Shown here: one piece after another, positions 57,360-64,000 of the stretch | Numbering within the stretch: the first letter of the stretch is position 1 | Layout of the letters: every line of letters starts with the position of its first letter | Assembly: GCF_002362255.1 (NCBI RefSeq) | Contig: NZ_LPVV01000041.1 | Span: 16,061-80,060, forward strand | Length of the DNA: 64,000 nucleotides | From: Microbacterium sp. SZ1 | GTDB taxonomy: Bacteria > Actinomycetota > Actinomycetes > Actinomycetales > Microbacteriaceae | Direction of reading: 5' to 3' | Notes under the pieces: generated by a model | Databases searched by the model: none | Told to the model about the DNA's origin: nothing | What the model saw: only the letters and a program-made list of their open reading frames with translations | Made by a program: the position numbers and the translations under genes

Positions 57360-57443
57360 GCCGAACCACCCCCTTCTGCCCGAACCACCCCCTCGCGAAC
57401 GGTGCGCGAAGGGGTGGTTCGGTGCTAAAGGGGTGGTTGGCGG
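57360..57443. repeat. Doubled-word inverted repeat element E7
   Basis: GCCGAACCACCCCCTT (57360-57375) and CGAACCACCCCCTCGCG (57381-57397) are followed by CGCGAAGGGGTGGTTCG (57405-57421) and AAAGGGGTGGTTGGCGG (57427-57443). Inner arms pair over 17 bases with one mismatch. It fills the space between two convergent stops, 26 bases after one and 14 before the other. Confidence 0.9.
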
Positions 57444-57457
57444 GGAGAAGGGGCGGG

Positions 57458-58186
57458 TCAGAGGACCTTCGAGAGGAAGTCCTGCAGACGCTCGTTCTTG
57501 GGGGCACCGAACAGCTCCGCCGGAGGCCCCTGCTCGACGACGACGCCGCCGTCCATGAACACCGTCCGCCCGGAGACCTCGCGCGCGAAGCCCATCTCGT
57601 GGGTCACGAGCACCATGGTCATGCCGCCGGACGCGAGGTCGCGGATGACCTGCAGCACCTCGCCGACCATCTCGGGATCGAGCGCGCTGGTCGCCTCGTC
57701 GAAGAGCATGATCTCGGGGTCCATCGCGAGCGCGCGGGCGATCGCCACGCGCTGCTTCTGACCGCCGGAGAGGGATGCCGGCTTCGCACCCGCCTTCTCC
57801 GAGAGGCCGACGCGGTCGAGCAGCGCGAGGGCTCGCTCGCGGGCCTCGGCCTTCGACATCTTGCCGGTCTCGACCGGAGCGAGCGTGATGTTCTCGAGCA
57901 CCGTCATGTGCGGGAACAGGTTGAAGTGCTGGAACACCATGCCGATGCGCTGGCGCACGTCATCGAGCTTGACGCTCTTGTCGGTGAGGTCGACGCCGTC
58001 GATGACGACATGGCCCGACGTCGGCTCCTCGAGCTTGTTGAGGCAGCGCAGCAGCGTGGACTTGCCCGATCCCGAGGGCCCGATCACCGCGATGACCTCG
58101 CCGTCCTCCACGGTCAGGTCGATGCCCTTGAGCACCTCGTTGTCGCCGAAGGACTTGTGCAGGTCCTTGACCTCGATCTTGCTCAT
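57458..58186 (-). CDS. Amino-acid ABC transporter ATP-binding protein (GlnQ type)
   Basis: A 242-residue ATPase with Walker A 'GPSGSGKST', signature '[20 protein letters not shown]', Walker B '[11 protein letters not shown]' and '[13 protein letters not shown]', all typical of polar amino-acid importers. Its ATG overlaps the stop of the fused binding-protein/permease gene (ATGA). Together they form a complete glutamine/glutamate-type importer in two genes. It ends 14 bases from element E7. Confidence 0.95.
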   Translation of the reverse strand: MSKIEVKDLHKSFGDNEVLKGIDLTVEDGEVIAVIGPSGSGKSTLLRCLNKLEEPTSGHVVIDGVDLTDKSVKLDDVRQRIGMVFQHFNLFPHMTVLENITLAPVETGKMSKAEARERALALLDRVGLSEKAGAKPASLSGGQKQRVAIARALAMDPEIMLFDEATSALDPEMVGEVLQVIRDLASGGMTMVLVTHEMGFAREVSGRTVFMDGGVVVEQGPPAELFGAPKNERLQDFLSKVL

Positions 58187-59673
58187 GCGTTGAACGTCCT
58201 CTCCAGGCGGTTCGCGAGCAGCGTCAGCAGCGTGATCACGACGAAGTAGATGATGGCGACGATCGTCAGCACCTGGGCCGACAGGTACGTCGAGGCGATG
58301 ATCTGCCGCGACTGGAACGTGAGCTCGGCCAGACCGATGACGCTGATGAGCGACGTGTCCTTCAGCGTGATGATGCCCTGGTTCACGAAGGACGGGATCA
58401 TGATGCGGAAGGCCTGCGGCAGCACGACCTTGCGCATGGTCTTCCAGTGGCTGAGGCCCAGCGAGCGCGACGCCTCGTTCTGACCGGGGTCGACGGCCTG
58501 GATGCCGCCGCGGATGATCTCGGTCATGTAGGCGCCGGTGTTCAGCGACAGGGTGATCGCTCCGGCGACGAACGGGTCGAACGTCAGGCCGGGGAACAGC
58601 TGCGGCACGGCGAAGAAGACGAAGAACGCCTGCACGAGGATCGGGGTGCCGCGGAAGACGAACACGTACGCGGTGGCGATCCAGCGGAAGGGCGCGATGC
58701 GCGAGATGCGGCCGAACCCGAACACGAGCCCGAGGATGAACGCCGCGACGATCGCGACGAGGGTCGCGAGAATCGTGAGCCACAGACCCTGCATGAGGGC
58801 GGGCCAGTACTTGATCGCGACGGAGATGATGTCGGTCGCCTGCGCCGACCCGCCCTCGCCGCCGTCGCCTTCGGCGAGGTAGCGGTCGACGATCTCGTCG
58901 TACTCCCCGGAGTCCTGCAGGTTCTTCAGCCCCGCGTTGAACATCTCGATGAGCTCGGGGTTCTGCCCCTTGTTGACGGCGAAGCCGTACTCGCCGCCCA
59001 GCTCCGGCTCGCCGACGAGACGGAAGCCCGATCCCTGCTGGATGCCGTAGGCGAGCACCGGGAAGTCCTCGAAGTAGCCGACGGCCTGGCCGGCCTTCAC
59101 GGCATCCACCATGTCGGTCGTGTCCTGGTACGGCGTGATGCGGAAGCCGTACTCGTCCTGGTTCTCCTCGGCGAAGGTCTGCCCCTGCGTGCCGGTCTTG
59201 ACCGCGACGGCCTTGCCGTCGAGGTCGTCGAGCGACTGGATATCGCTGGAGTCGAGCACACCGAGCTGGATGCCGCTGGTGAAGTACGGGTCGCTGAAGT
59301 CGAAGGTCTGCTTGCGCTCGTCGGTGATCGACATACCGGCCATCACGGCGTCGACCTGGTTGGCCTGCAGCGCCTGGACGGCGGCGTCGAAACCGAGCTG
59401 ACGGATCTCGACCTCGAAACCCTGGTCCTCCGCGATCGCCCGGAGCAGGTCCATGTCGATGCCGACGAGGTCGCCGTTCGGGTCGGTGAACTCGAAGGGC
59501 GCGAACGTGGTGTCGGTGCCGATGACGTAGGTCTCGCCGGTGGTGTCGGCGGTGGCGGCGGAGGCGCCGCCGAGCAGCGCGCTCGCGGCGACGAACGCCG
59601 TCAGCGCCATCGCGCCGACGGTGCGACCGAGTCGACGCAGGCGCGCGGTCGCGGGGAAGGGATTCGGGATCAC
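58183..59673 (-). CDS. Fused amino-acid ABC binding protein and permease (GlnH-GlnP)
   Basis: A 496-residue fusion. After a signal-like N terminus (residues 15-45), a family 3 solute-binding domain (about 48-275) shows '[20 protein letters not shown]' and '[20 protein letters not shown]'. The C-terminal permease (about 285-495) has five helices and the loop '[20 protein letters not shown]'. Such fusions occur in glutamine/glutamate transporters of Gram-positive bacteria; tethering replaces a lipoprotein anchor. The ATG start has no strong ribosome site; GAGGAGCATCC lies a few bases upstream. Confidence 0.93.
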   Translation of the reverse strand: MIPNPFPATARLRRLGRTVGAMALTAFVAASALLGGASAATADTTGETYVIGTDTTFAPFEFTDPNGDLVGIDMDLLRAIAEDQGFEVEIRQLGFDAAVQALQANQVDAVMAGMSITDERKQTFDFSDPYFTSGIQLGVLDSSDIQSLDDLDGKAVAVKTGTQGQTFAEENQDEYGFRITPYQDTTDMVDAVKAGQAVGYFEDFPVLAYGIQQGSGFRLVGEPELGGEYGFAVNKGQNPELIEMFNAGLKNLQDSGEYDEIVDRYLAEGDGGEGGSAQATDIISVAIKYWPALMQGLWLTILATLVAIVAAFILGLVFGFGRISRIAPFRWIATAYVFVFRGTPILVQAFFVFFAVPQLFPGLTFDPFVAGAITLSLNTGAYMTEIIRGGIQAVDPGQNEASRSLGLSHWKTMRKVVLPQAFRIMIPSFVNQGIITLKDTSLISVIGLAELTFQSRQIIASTYLSAQVLTIVAIIYFVVITLLTLLANRLERTFNA

Positions 59674-59727
59674 GACGGATGCTCCTCGGATCGGATGATG
59701 CGACCGGACAGCCGCCGAGGATCCACC

Positions 59728-60282
59728 CTACTTCGCCTGCGCGCGCGGCCCCGCGAGATCGATCCAGTAGCGGCGCAGCATCGCGTGTCCTCGCGCGCTC
59801 TGGTCGCGGACGTCCTGCAGCACTCCGCCGGCCCGCTCGATCGTGCGGTAGGACCCGACGTTGTCGTCGTCGCAGGTGACGAGCACCCTGTCGAGGCCGA
59901 GCTCGCGTGCGCGGTCCAGCGCGAGCTCGAGCCCCGCGGAGGCGTACCCGCGGCGGCGCCGGGACGCGCGCACCGCGTAGCCGATGTGGCCGCCGACCTC
60001 GCGCAGATAGTCGTTGAGCTCGTGCCGGAACGAGACGAATCCGACGACCTCCCCGTCGTCGACGATCCAGTACAGGTCGTTGTGCACGGAATCGTCGGGA
60101 AGCTCGGCCGAGGTGTCGGCGAGGAGCTCGGACTTCGCGATGAGGGCGTCGAGCGTCTCACGGTCGGGCGTGACAGGGGCTTGCAGCCCTGATCCGTCGA
60201 CGTGGCCCTCGCCGAACTCGGCGACGGCCGAGGCCCAGCTGTCGAAGAGGGCGGGCGTGGGACGGACGAGCTCGACGGTCAT
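59728..60282 (-). CDS. GNAT family N-acetyltransferase
   Basis: A 184-residue GNAT protein with the acetyl-CoA loop '[20 protein letters not shown]' and '[20 protein letters not shown]', typical of the RimJ/L-like group acting on amines or protein N termini. I chose the ATG at 60282 ('[10 protein letters not shown]'), although an upstream ATG four codons earlier is possible. It lies downstream of the DHA2 exporter gene with an inverted repeat pair between, so it is probably a separate unit. Substrate unknown. Confidence 0.85.
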   Translation of the reverse strand: MTVELVRPTPALFDSWASAVAEFGEGHVDGSGLQAPVTPDRETLDALIAKSELLADTSAELPDDSVHNDLYWIVDDGEVVGFVSFRHELNDYLREVGGHIGYAVRASRRRRGYASAGLELALDRARELGLDRVLVTCDDDNVGSYRTIERAGGVLQDVRDQSARGHAMLRRYWIDLAGPRAQAK

Positions 60283-60336
60283 CGCCCGATGCAATCACAC
60301 CCGCCCCTGACCGCCAAACCGCGCGCCGCATCCCAC

Positions 60337-60427
60337 CGGGTCGTTGAGCGAGCGGAGCGAGACGAAACGCGCCGTCGGGCGGGACTCACCGCGTTTCGCC
60401 TCGTCGCTGCGCTCCTCGCTCAACGAC
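60337..60427. repeat. Interspersed repeat F, inverted pair
   Basis: One copy on the minus strand (60337-60370) and one on the plus strand (60386-60427) face each other across 15 bases. They can form a stem of more than 30 pairs with a few mismatches. It lies 23 bases past the DHA2 exporter stop. Confidence 0.9.
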
Positions 60428-60449
60428 CCCGTGTCAGGCCGCTCCGCCG

Positions 60450-62012
60450 TCAGGCGGAGGGCGCGGGATCGGCGGCGGGAGCGGATGCGGCGGGCGCACC
60501 GGCATCCGTCGCCTTGGGCGCCCCGCGCAGGAAGAACGCGGCGATGAGTCCGATCACGATGACGCTCGCCGGCAGCAGGATCGCCTGCGACATGGCGGCC
60601 GCGAACCCGTCGGCCACCTGCGGGGGCAGGGTGCCTCCCGAGCTGATCGATCCGGCGGAGTCGCCCATGCCGGGCAGGTTCGCCTCGAGTCGCGCCTGCA
60701 TGAACGTCGCGATGGCGGCGGAGCCGATGACCGAGCCGATCGTGCGGGTCGTGTTGTAGATGCCCGCGCCCGCACCGGCCTGGCGCATCGGCAGCCGGCG
60801 CGTGGCGGTGGTCGCGAGCGGGCCCCACATGCCGGCGCTGCCGATGCCGAGCAGGGCCGACGGGAACAGGAACATCCAGATCTCGGTGTCCATCCGCACG
60901 AGCGACGAGTACCAGGCGAGGGCCGAGGCGAAGATGACGAGCCCGGGGATGAGGATGAACCGCGGGTCGGTGCGGTCGAGGATCTTCCCGGCCAGTGGAG
61001 CGAGCACACCCGAGAACACCGCCATCGGGATCATCAGCAGCGCCGCCTGGGTCGGTGCGAGTCCGCGCGCGATCTGCAGGAAGAACATGAGCGGCAGCGA
61101 CATGCTCGTCACCGCGAAGCCGACGGTCGCGATCGCGATGTTGGCGCCCGAGAAGTTGCGGTCGCGGAAGAGCTCGAGCGGCACGAGCGCCTCGCTCTTC
61201 GTCTTCCACTGCTGCAGGATGAACAGCCCCATCACGACGATGCCGGCGATGATCAGACCCCAGACCGAGATCGGGCCCCAGATGACGCCCCAGTCGTACT
61301 TCTCCCCCTCCTGCAGTCCGAAGACGACCAGGAAGATCGCGAGTGCGCTGAGCAGCACGCCGAGCATGTCGAAGCGGTGCGCGTGCGTCTGCAGCTTCGG
61401 CACGAGGACCCACGCGGCGATGAACGCGATCACGCCGACCGGGAGGTTGACGAAGAAGATCCACTCCCACCCGAGCCCGTCGACGAGGACGCCGCCGAGC
61501 AGCGGGCCGACGAGCGTCGCGACACCGGCGGTCGCGCCCCAGAGCCCCATGGCCGCACCACGGCGGTTCGGTGGGAACGTGCGGGTGATGACCGCCATGG
61601 TCTGCGGCGTCATGAAGGCGGCGCCGAGTCCCTGCGCAGCTCGGGCCACGATCAGGCCCTCCAGAGAGGTCGACAGACCGCACCAGAGCGACGCGAGCGT
61701 GAAGATCGCAAGGCCGACGAGGTAGACGTTCTTGGGCCCGAAGCGGTCGCCGAGGCGCCCGGTGATCAGCAGCGGCACCGCATAGGTGAGCAGATACGCG
61801 CTCGTCACCCACACGACGTTGTCGAGGTTGTTGGTGTTCGGGTCGAGGGCGGCCTTGATCGCGGGGTTCGCGACCGAGACGATCGTCGTGTCGACGAGGA
61901 TCATGAAGAAGCCGATGACGAGCGCCCAGAGGGCGGGCCAGGGGCTCACGGGGCGCTGTCCGGCGGCGAAGGTCCCGGTGTCGGGTCCGGTCGCCTGACG
62001 GGATTCGGTCAT
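60450..62012 (-). CDS. MFS drug exporter, DHA2 (14-helix) family
   Basis: A 520-residue exporter with 14 helices. Family motifs are 'ILVDTTIVSVANPAIKAAL', 'ITGRLGDRFGPKNVYLVGLA' (motif A) and 'GATAGVATLVGPLLGGVLVD' (motif C, antiporter). It expels drugs or dyes with protons. The ATG at 62012 overlaps the padR stop (ATGA), so the PadR protein with its palindromic operator is its repressor. The C-terminal tail is Ala/Pro-rich. An F-type inverted repeat pair follows the stop. Confidence 0.95.
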   Translation of the reverse strand: MTESRQATGPDTGTFAAGQRPVSPWPALWALVIGFFMILVDTTIVSVANPAIKAALDPNTNNLDNVVWVTSAYLLTYAVPLLITGRLGDRFGPKNVYLVGLAIFTLASLWCGLSTSLEGLIVARAAQGLGAAFMTPQTMAVITRTFPPNRRGAAMGLWGATAGVATLVGPLLGGVLVDGLGWEWIFFVNLPVGVIAFIAAWVLVPKLQTHAHRFDMLGVLLSALAIFLVVFGLQEGEKYDWGVIWGPISVWGLIIAGIVVMGLFILQQWKTKSEALVPLELFRDRNFSGANIAIATVGFAVTSMSLPLMFFLQIARGLAPTQAALLMIPMAVFSGVLAPLAGKILDRTDPRFILIPGLVIFASALAWYSSLVRMDTEIWMFLFPSALLGIGSAGMWGPLATTATRRLPMRQAGAGAGIYNTTRTIGSVIGSAAIATFMQARLEANLPGMGDSAGSISSGGTLPPQVADGFAAAMSQAILLPASVIVIGLIAAFFLRGAPKATDAGAPAASAPAADPAPSA

Positions 62013-62644
62013 TGCTGTGCAGCCTTTCGCTGAGCGAGGTAGCGATCTGTGTCGGTGAAGGCGGTCGGCCCCCAGGGGAAGTCGTCGCCGTCGAGGCGGT
62101 CGAGGAGGGAGTCGAGCCAGCGCAGTTCGGCGCCGAGCAGGACCTCTTCCCTCTCGATCTCGACGAGCACCTGGGCGGGGACGCCCTTCGCCCTGGCCTT
62201 TGCGAGGCCGTGGCGGTGCATGTCGTGGGTCTCGACGAGTGCGGCGCGACGCTCGTGCAGCAGCGCGCGCACGTCGTCGCGTTCGAGGTTGTGGGATTCG
62301 GCGAGCGCGATACGGAAGTCGGTCTCCCGATCGACCCGCGGGAGCTCGCGACGGACCCACGCGATGACGGCGTCGCGTCCGGCATCCGTCAGCGTGTAGG
62401 TCGTGCGCTCGGGGCGGTTGCCGTCGCGGTCGATGCCGATCTCGTCGATCAGCCCGTTCTTCTGCAGCCGCGAGACGGTGTGGTACAGCGTCCCGTTCGT
62501 GATGGCGATGAGGCGGTCGTCGTGGCGGGCGCGCAGCAGACGCACCATCTCATAGGGGTGCATGTCGCTCTCGCGCAGCAGCGCGAGCACCATGACCCCC
62601 ATGGGCGTCAGCGTGTCGACCGGGCTCTTCACGGCATCCTCCAT
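62009..62644 (-). CDS. PadR family repressor of the DHA2 exporter
   Basis: A 211-residue PadR regulator: winged helix 'LALLRESDMHPYEMVRLLRA', 'AITNGTLYHTVSRLQKNGLI' and 'TYTLTDAGRDAVIAWVRREL', then a C-terminal coiled helix domain for dimerisation ('REEVLLGAELRWLDSLLDRL'), as in the AcrR-like PadR-s2 group. The ATG at 62644 lies 6 bases from a perfect 16-bp palindrome. The gene overlaps the exporter gene and forms a drug-responsive operon with it. Ligand unknown. Confidence 0.93.
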   Translation of the reverse strand: MEDAVKSPVDTLTPMGVMVLALLRESDMHPYEMVRLLRARHDDRLIAITNGTLYHTVSRLQKNGLIDEIGIDRDGNRPERTTYTLTDAGRDAVIAWVRRELPRVDRETDFRIALAESHNLERDDVRALLHERRAALVETHDMHRHGLAKARAKGVPAQVLVEIEREEVLLGAELRWLDSLLDRLDGDDFPWGPTAFTDTDRYLAQRKAAQQ

Positions 62645-62650
62645 CTCGAC

Positions 62651-62666
62651 TAGTCCACGTGGACTA
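62651..62666. promoter_or_regulatory. PadR operator, perfect 16-bp palindrome
   Basis: TAGTCCACGTGGACTA is perfectly symmetric and overlaps a -10-like TATAGT on the minus strand. The padR ATG is 6 bases downstream, so binding would stop initiation, and the message has almost no leader. Confidence 0.9.
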
Positions 62667-62698
62667 TACGCCTGATAGAGGACCGATCACAACCCGAC

Positions 62699-62914
62699 TC
62701 AGCTCTTGAGCTTGCGCAGTGCCGATCCCTTGTGCGCGGCCTCGTCTCCGCTCTTCTCCGACTTCACGATGTACGCCGGCTCGTCGGCGGATGCCGTGAA
62801 CTTCTGGCCCGCGAACTCGAAGTCGGCGGTCTTCTTCTGCTGCACGGTTCCGCGGGTGCGGCCCTGCGAGGTGTTCCAGCTCACCCGATCGCCCTTGGAC
62901 AGGTCCTTCGACAT
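62699..62914 (-). CDS. DUF2945 (TUDOR-like) small protein
   Basis: A 71-residue protein: 'KGDRVSWNTSQGRTRGTVQQ' followed by 'KFTASADEPAYIVKSEKSGD', the DUF2945 or hypervirulence-associated TUDOR family, which has an SH3-like barrel. It is basic, cytosolic and of unknown function, perhaps nucleic-acid- or protein-binding. The ATG at 62914 has GAGGAAT upstream. It is divergent from purC with about 100 bases between. The N-terminal extension in the same frame is Arg-rich and not real. Confidence 0.9.
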   Translation of the reverse strand: MSKDLSKGDRVSWNTSQGRTRGTVQQKKTADFEFAGQKFTASADEPAYIVKSEKSGDEAAHKGSALRKLKS

Positions 62915-63015
62915 GATTCCTCCGCTCGTTGCTTCGAGCGTCGCGGAGAGCGGATGCCGCCGCCAGCCCTTGACACGGGGCGGACGGCCGCTCGACGACC
63001 CGCGATAATGGGCGG

Positions 63016-63921
63016 GTGAGCACACCTTCCGACAGCACTGCTTCCGCCGGCACGGCTTCCGAGAGCACTGCGCAGACGATCCCGGGCTGGCGTCACCTCT
63101 ACTCGGGCAAGGTCCGCGACCTGTACGCCTCCGCCGACCCCGGTGACACGCGCATCCTCGTCGTGGCGTCCGACCGCGTCAGCGCGTTCGACTTCGTGCT
63201 GTCGCCCGGAATACCGCAGAAAGGCGCCCTGCTGACGCGCCTGAGCCGCTGGTGGTTCGACCGCCTCGAGGTGCCGAATCACCTCGCCGAGGGCGATGTG
63301 CCCCCGTCCGTCGCCGATCGTGCGATGCTCGTCCAGTCGCTCGAGATGCTGCCGATCGAGTGCGTGGTGCGCGGCTACATCACGGGCTCCGGATGGGCGG
63401 AGTACACCGAGAGCGGCACCGTGTGCGGCATCCCTCTGCCCGAGGGCCTGCAGAACGGCGATCGTCTGCCCGAGCCGCTGTTCACCCCGGCGTACAAGGC
63501 GCCGATGGGCGAGCACGACGAGAACATCACGTTCGAGAAGGTCGAGGAGCTCGTGGGCGCCGAGCGCGCCGCCGAACTGCGCGACGCGTCGCTCGCGATC
63601 TACGCCCGCGCCGCAGCGATCGCTGAGGAGCACGGGCTGATCCTCGCCGACACGAAGTTCGAGTTCGGTACCGATGTCGACGGCGTGCTGCGCCTGGCCG
63701 ACGAGGTGCTCACCAGCGACTCCTCGCGGTACTGGGATGCCGAAGCATGGCGCACCGGCACGACGCCGAGCGAGCGCATGGCCAGTTTCGACAAGCAGAT
63801 CGTGCGCGACTGGCTCGCCGCGAACTGGGACAAGCAGGGCGAGCCGCCCGTGCTGCCGGAGGATGTCGTGGAGCGCACCGCCGACCGCTATCGCGAGCTG
63901 ATCGAGCGCCTCGGAGCCTGA
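63016..63921 (+). CDS. purC: Phosphoribosylaminoimidazole-succinocarboxamide synthase
   Basis: A 301-residue SAICAR synthetase, the step adding aspartate to CAIR in purine synthesis. Motifs are 'WRHLYSGKVRDLYASAD', 'VVASDRVSAFDFVL' and 'VRGYITGSGWAEYTESG', and 'LADTKFEFGTDVDGVL' for catalysis. The length suits the larger, eukaryote-like type with an N-terminal extension. The GTG at 63016 is followed by about 20 Ser/Thr/Ala-rich residues that are probably disordered; GGCGGG is the only nearby ribosome-site-like stretch. It ends at an F-type repeat. Confidence 0.95.
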   Translation: MSTPSDSTASAGTASESTAQTIPGWRHLYSGKVRDLYASADPGDTRILVVASDRVSAFDFVLSPGIPQKGALLTRLSRWWFDRLEVPNHLAEGDVPPSVADRAMLVQSLEMLPIECVVRGYITGSGWAEYTESGTVCGIPLPEGLQNGDRLPEPLFTPAYKAPMGEHDENITFEKVEELVGAERAAELRDASLAIYARAAAIAEEHGLILADTKFEFGTDVDGVLRLADEVLTSDSSRYWDAEAWRTGTTPSERMASFDKQIVRDWLAANWDKQGEPPVLPEDVVERTADRYRELIERLGA

Positions 63922-63962
63922 CGCGTTTCGTCTCGGTCGCTGCGCTCCCTCGCTCGACGACC
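63921..63962. repeat. Interspersed repeat F, copy 5
   Basis: An F-type repeat begins at the last base of the purC stop and extends 42 bases. The remaining 38 bases of the window hold no recognisable feature. Confidence 0.88.
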
Positions 63963-64000
63963 TGGGGTGGGGTCGCTGCGAAGGAGATCTCTCGTATCGA

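Overview
The window is 64 kb of very GC-rich, gene-dense DNA. Frequent GTG starts, many 4-base start/stop overlaps, DtxR/IdeR-type iron boxes, an Rv2578c-type radical SAM enzyme, DUF3073, HtaA haem proteins and a sterol-carrier-type actinobacterial protein all indicate a Microbacteriaceae actinobacterium, most likely Microbacterium. I see ordinary chromosome: no phage, transposase, CRISPR array, rRNA or tRNA. No gap between genes exceeds 300 bases.

Layout. 0.2-6.6 kb (minus): a monocarboxylate module, CstA carbon-starvation/pyruvate transporter, YbdD-like partner, LytS kinase, LytTR regulator, DUF485-like protein and an SSS symporter. 6.8-11.6 kb (plus): an ECF-type transporter with two paralogous YkoE-like S components, a double-NBD ATPase, EcfT and a siderophore-interacting flavoprotein, with an iron box ahead of the ATPase. 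11.6-20 kb: a MazEF-type toxin-antitoxin pair, acyl-CoA dehydrogenase, VanY peptidase, a zinc-ribbon microprotein, radical SAM enzyme, YaeQ, a DEAD-box helicase with a long Arg/Asp-rich N terminus, and an aldose epimerase. 20-24 kb: a TetR-controlled RND pump. 24-29.5 kb (minus): a sugar ABC importer operon with its LacI repressor and a Gfo/Idh dehydrogenase. 29.5-36.7 kb: two CrcB fluoride channels, a Rieske amine oxidase-like enzyme, nitroreductase, MerR-TipAS regulator, DUF4097-PadR pair, universal stress protein and DUF3073. 36.8-46 kb: CynX-type MFS, purF, purM, a cNMP-binding flavoprotein with a UBP zinc-finger partner, and a three-gene envelope/stress operon. 46-52 kb: HtaA haem protein divergent from hmuTUV, with two iron boxes between. 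52-64 kb: acetyltransferases, CoA pyrophosphatase, purD, HxlR-MFS pair, glutamine-type ABC system, DHA2 drug exporter with PadR, DUF2945 and purC.

Many regulators come with a visible operator next to the gene (TetR, LacI, MerR, two PadR, HxlR, MazE, DtxR boxes), so the local circuits can be read directly. Iron acquisition appears twice (ECF/SIP and HtaA/HmuTUV). The four purine genes are spread over about 26 kb in separate units rather than one operon.

The most unusual signals are three kinds of repetition. (1) Six clear and two partial intergenic elements sit 4-35 bases after stop codons. They share one architecture, two copies of a 10-17-base word followed by two inverted copies, but the word differs from locus to locus. 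(2) A second repeat of about 40 bases ('TTTCGTCTCG...CTCAACGACC') occurs 3' of genes and has also become an in-frame triplicated linker inside the ABC ATPase. (3) The heptamer GGATGCC/GGCATCC is strongly over-represented in both genes and spacers.
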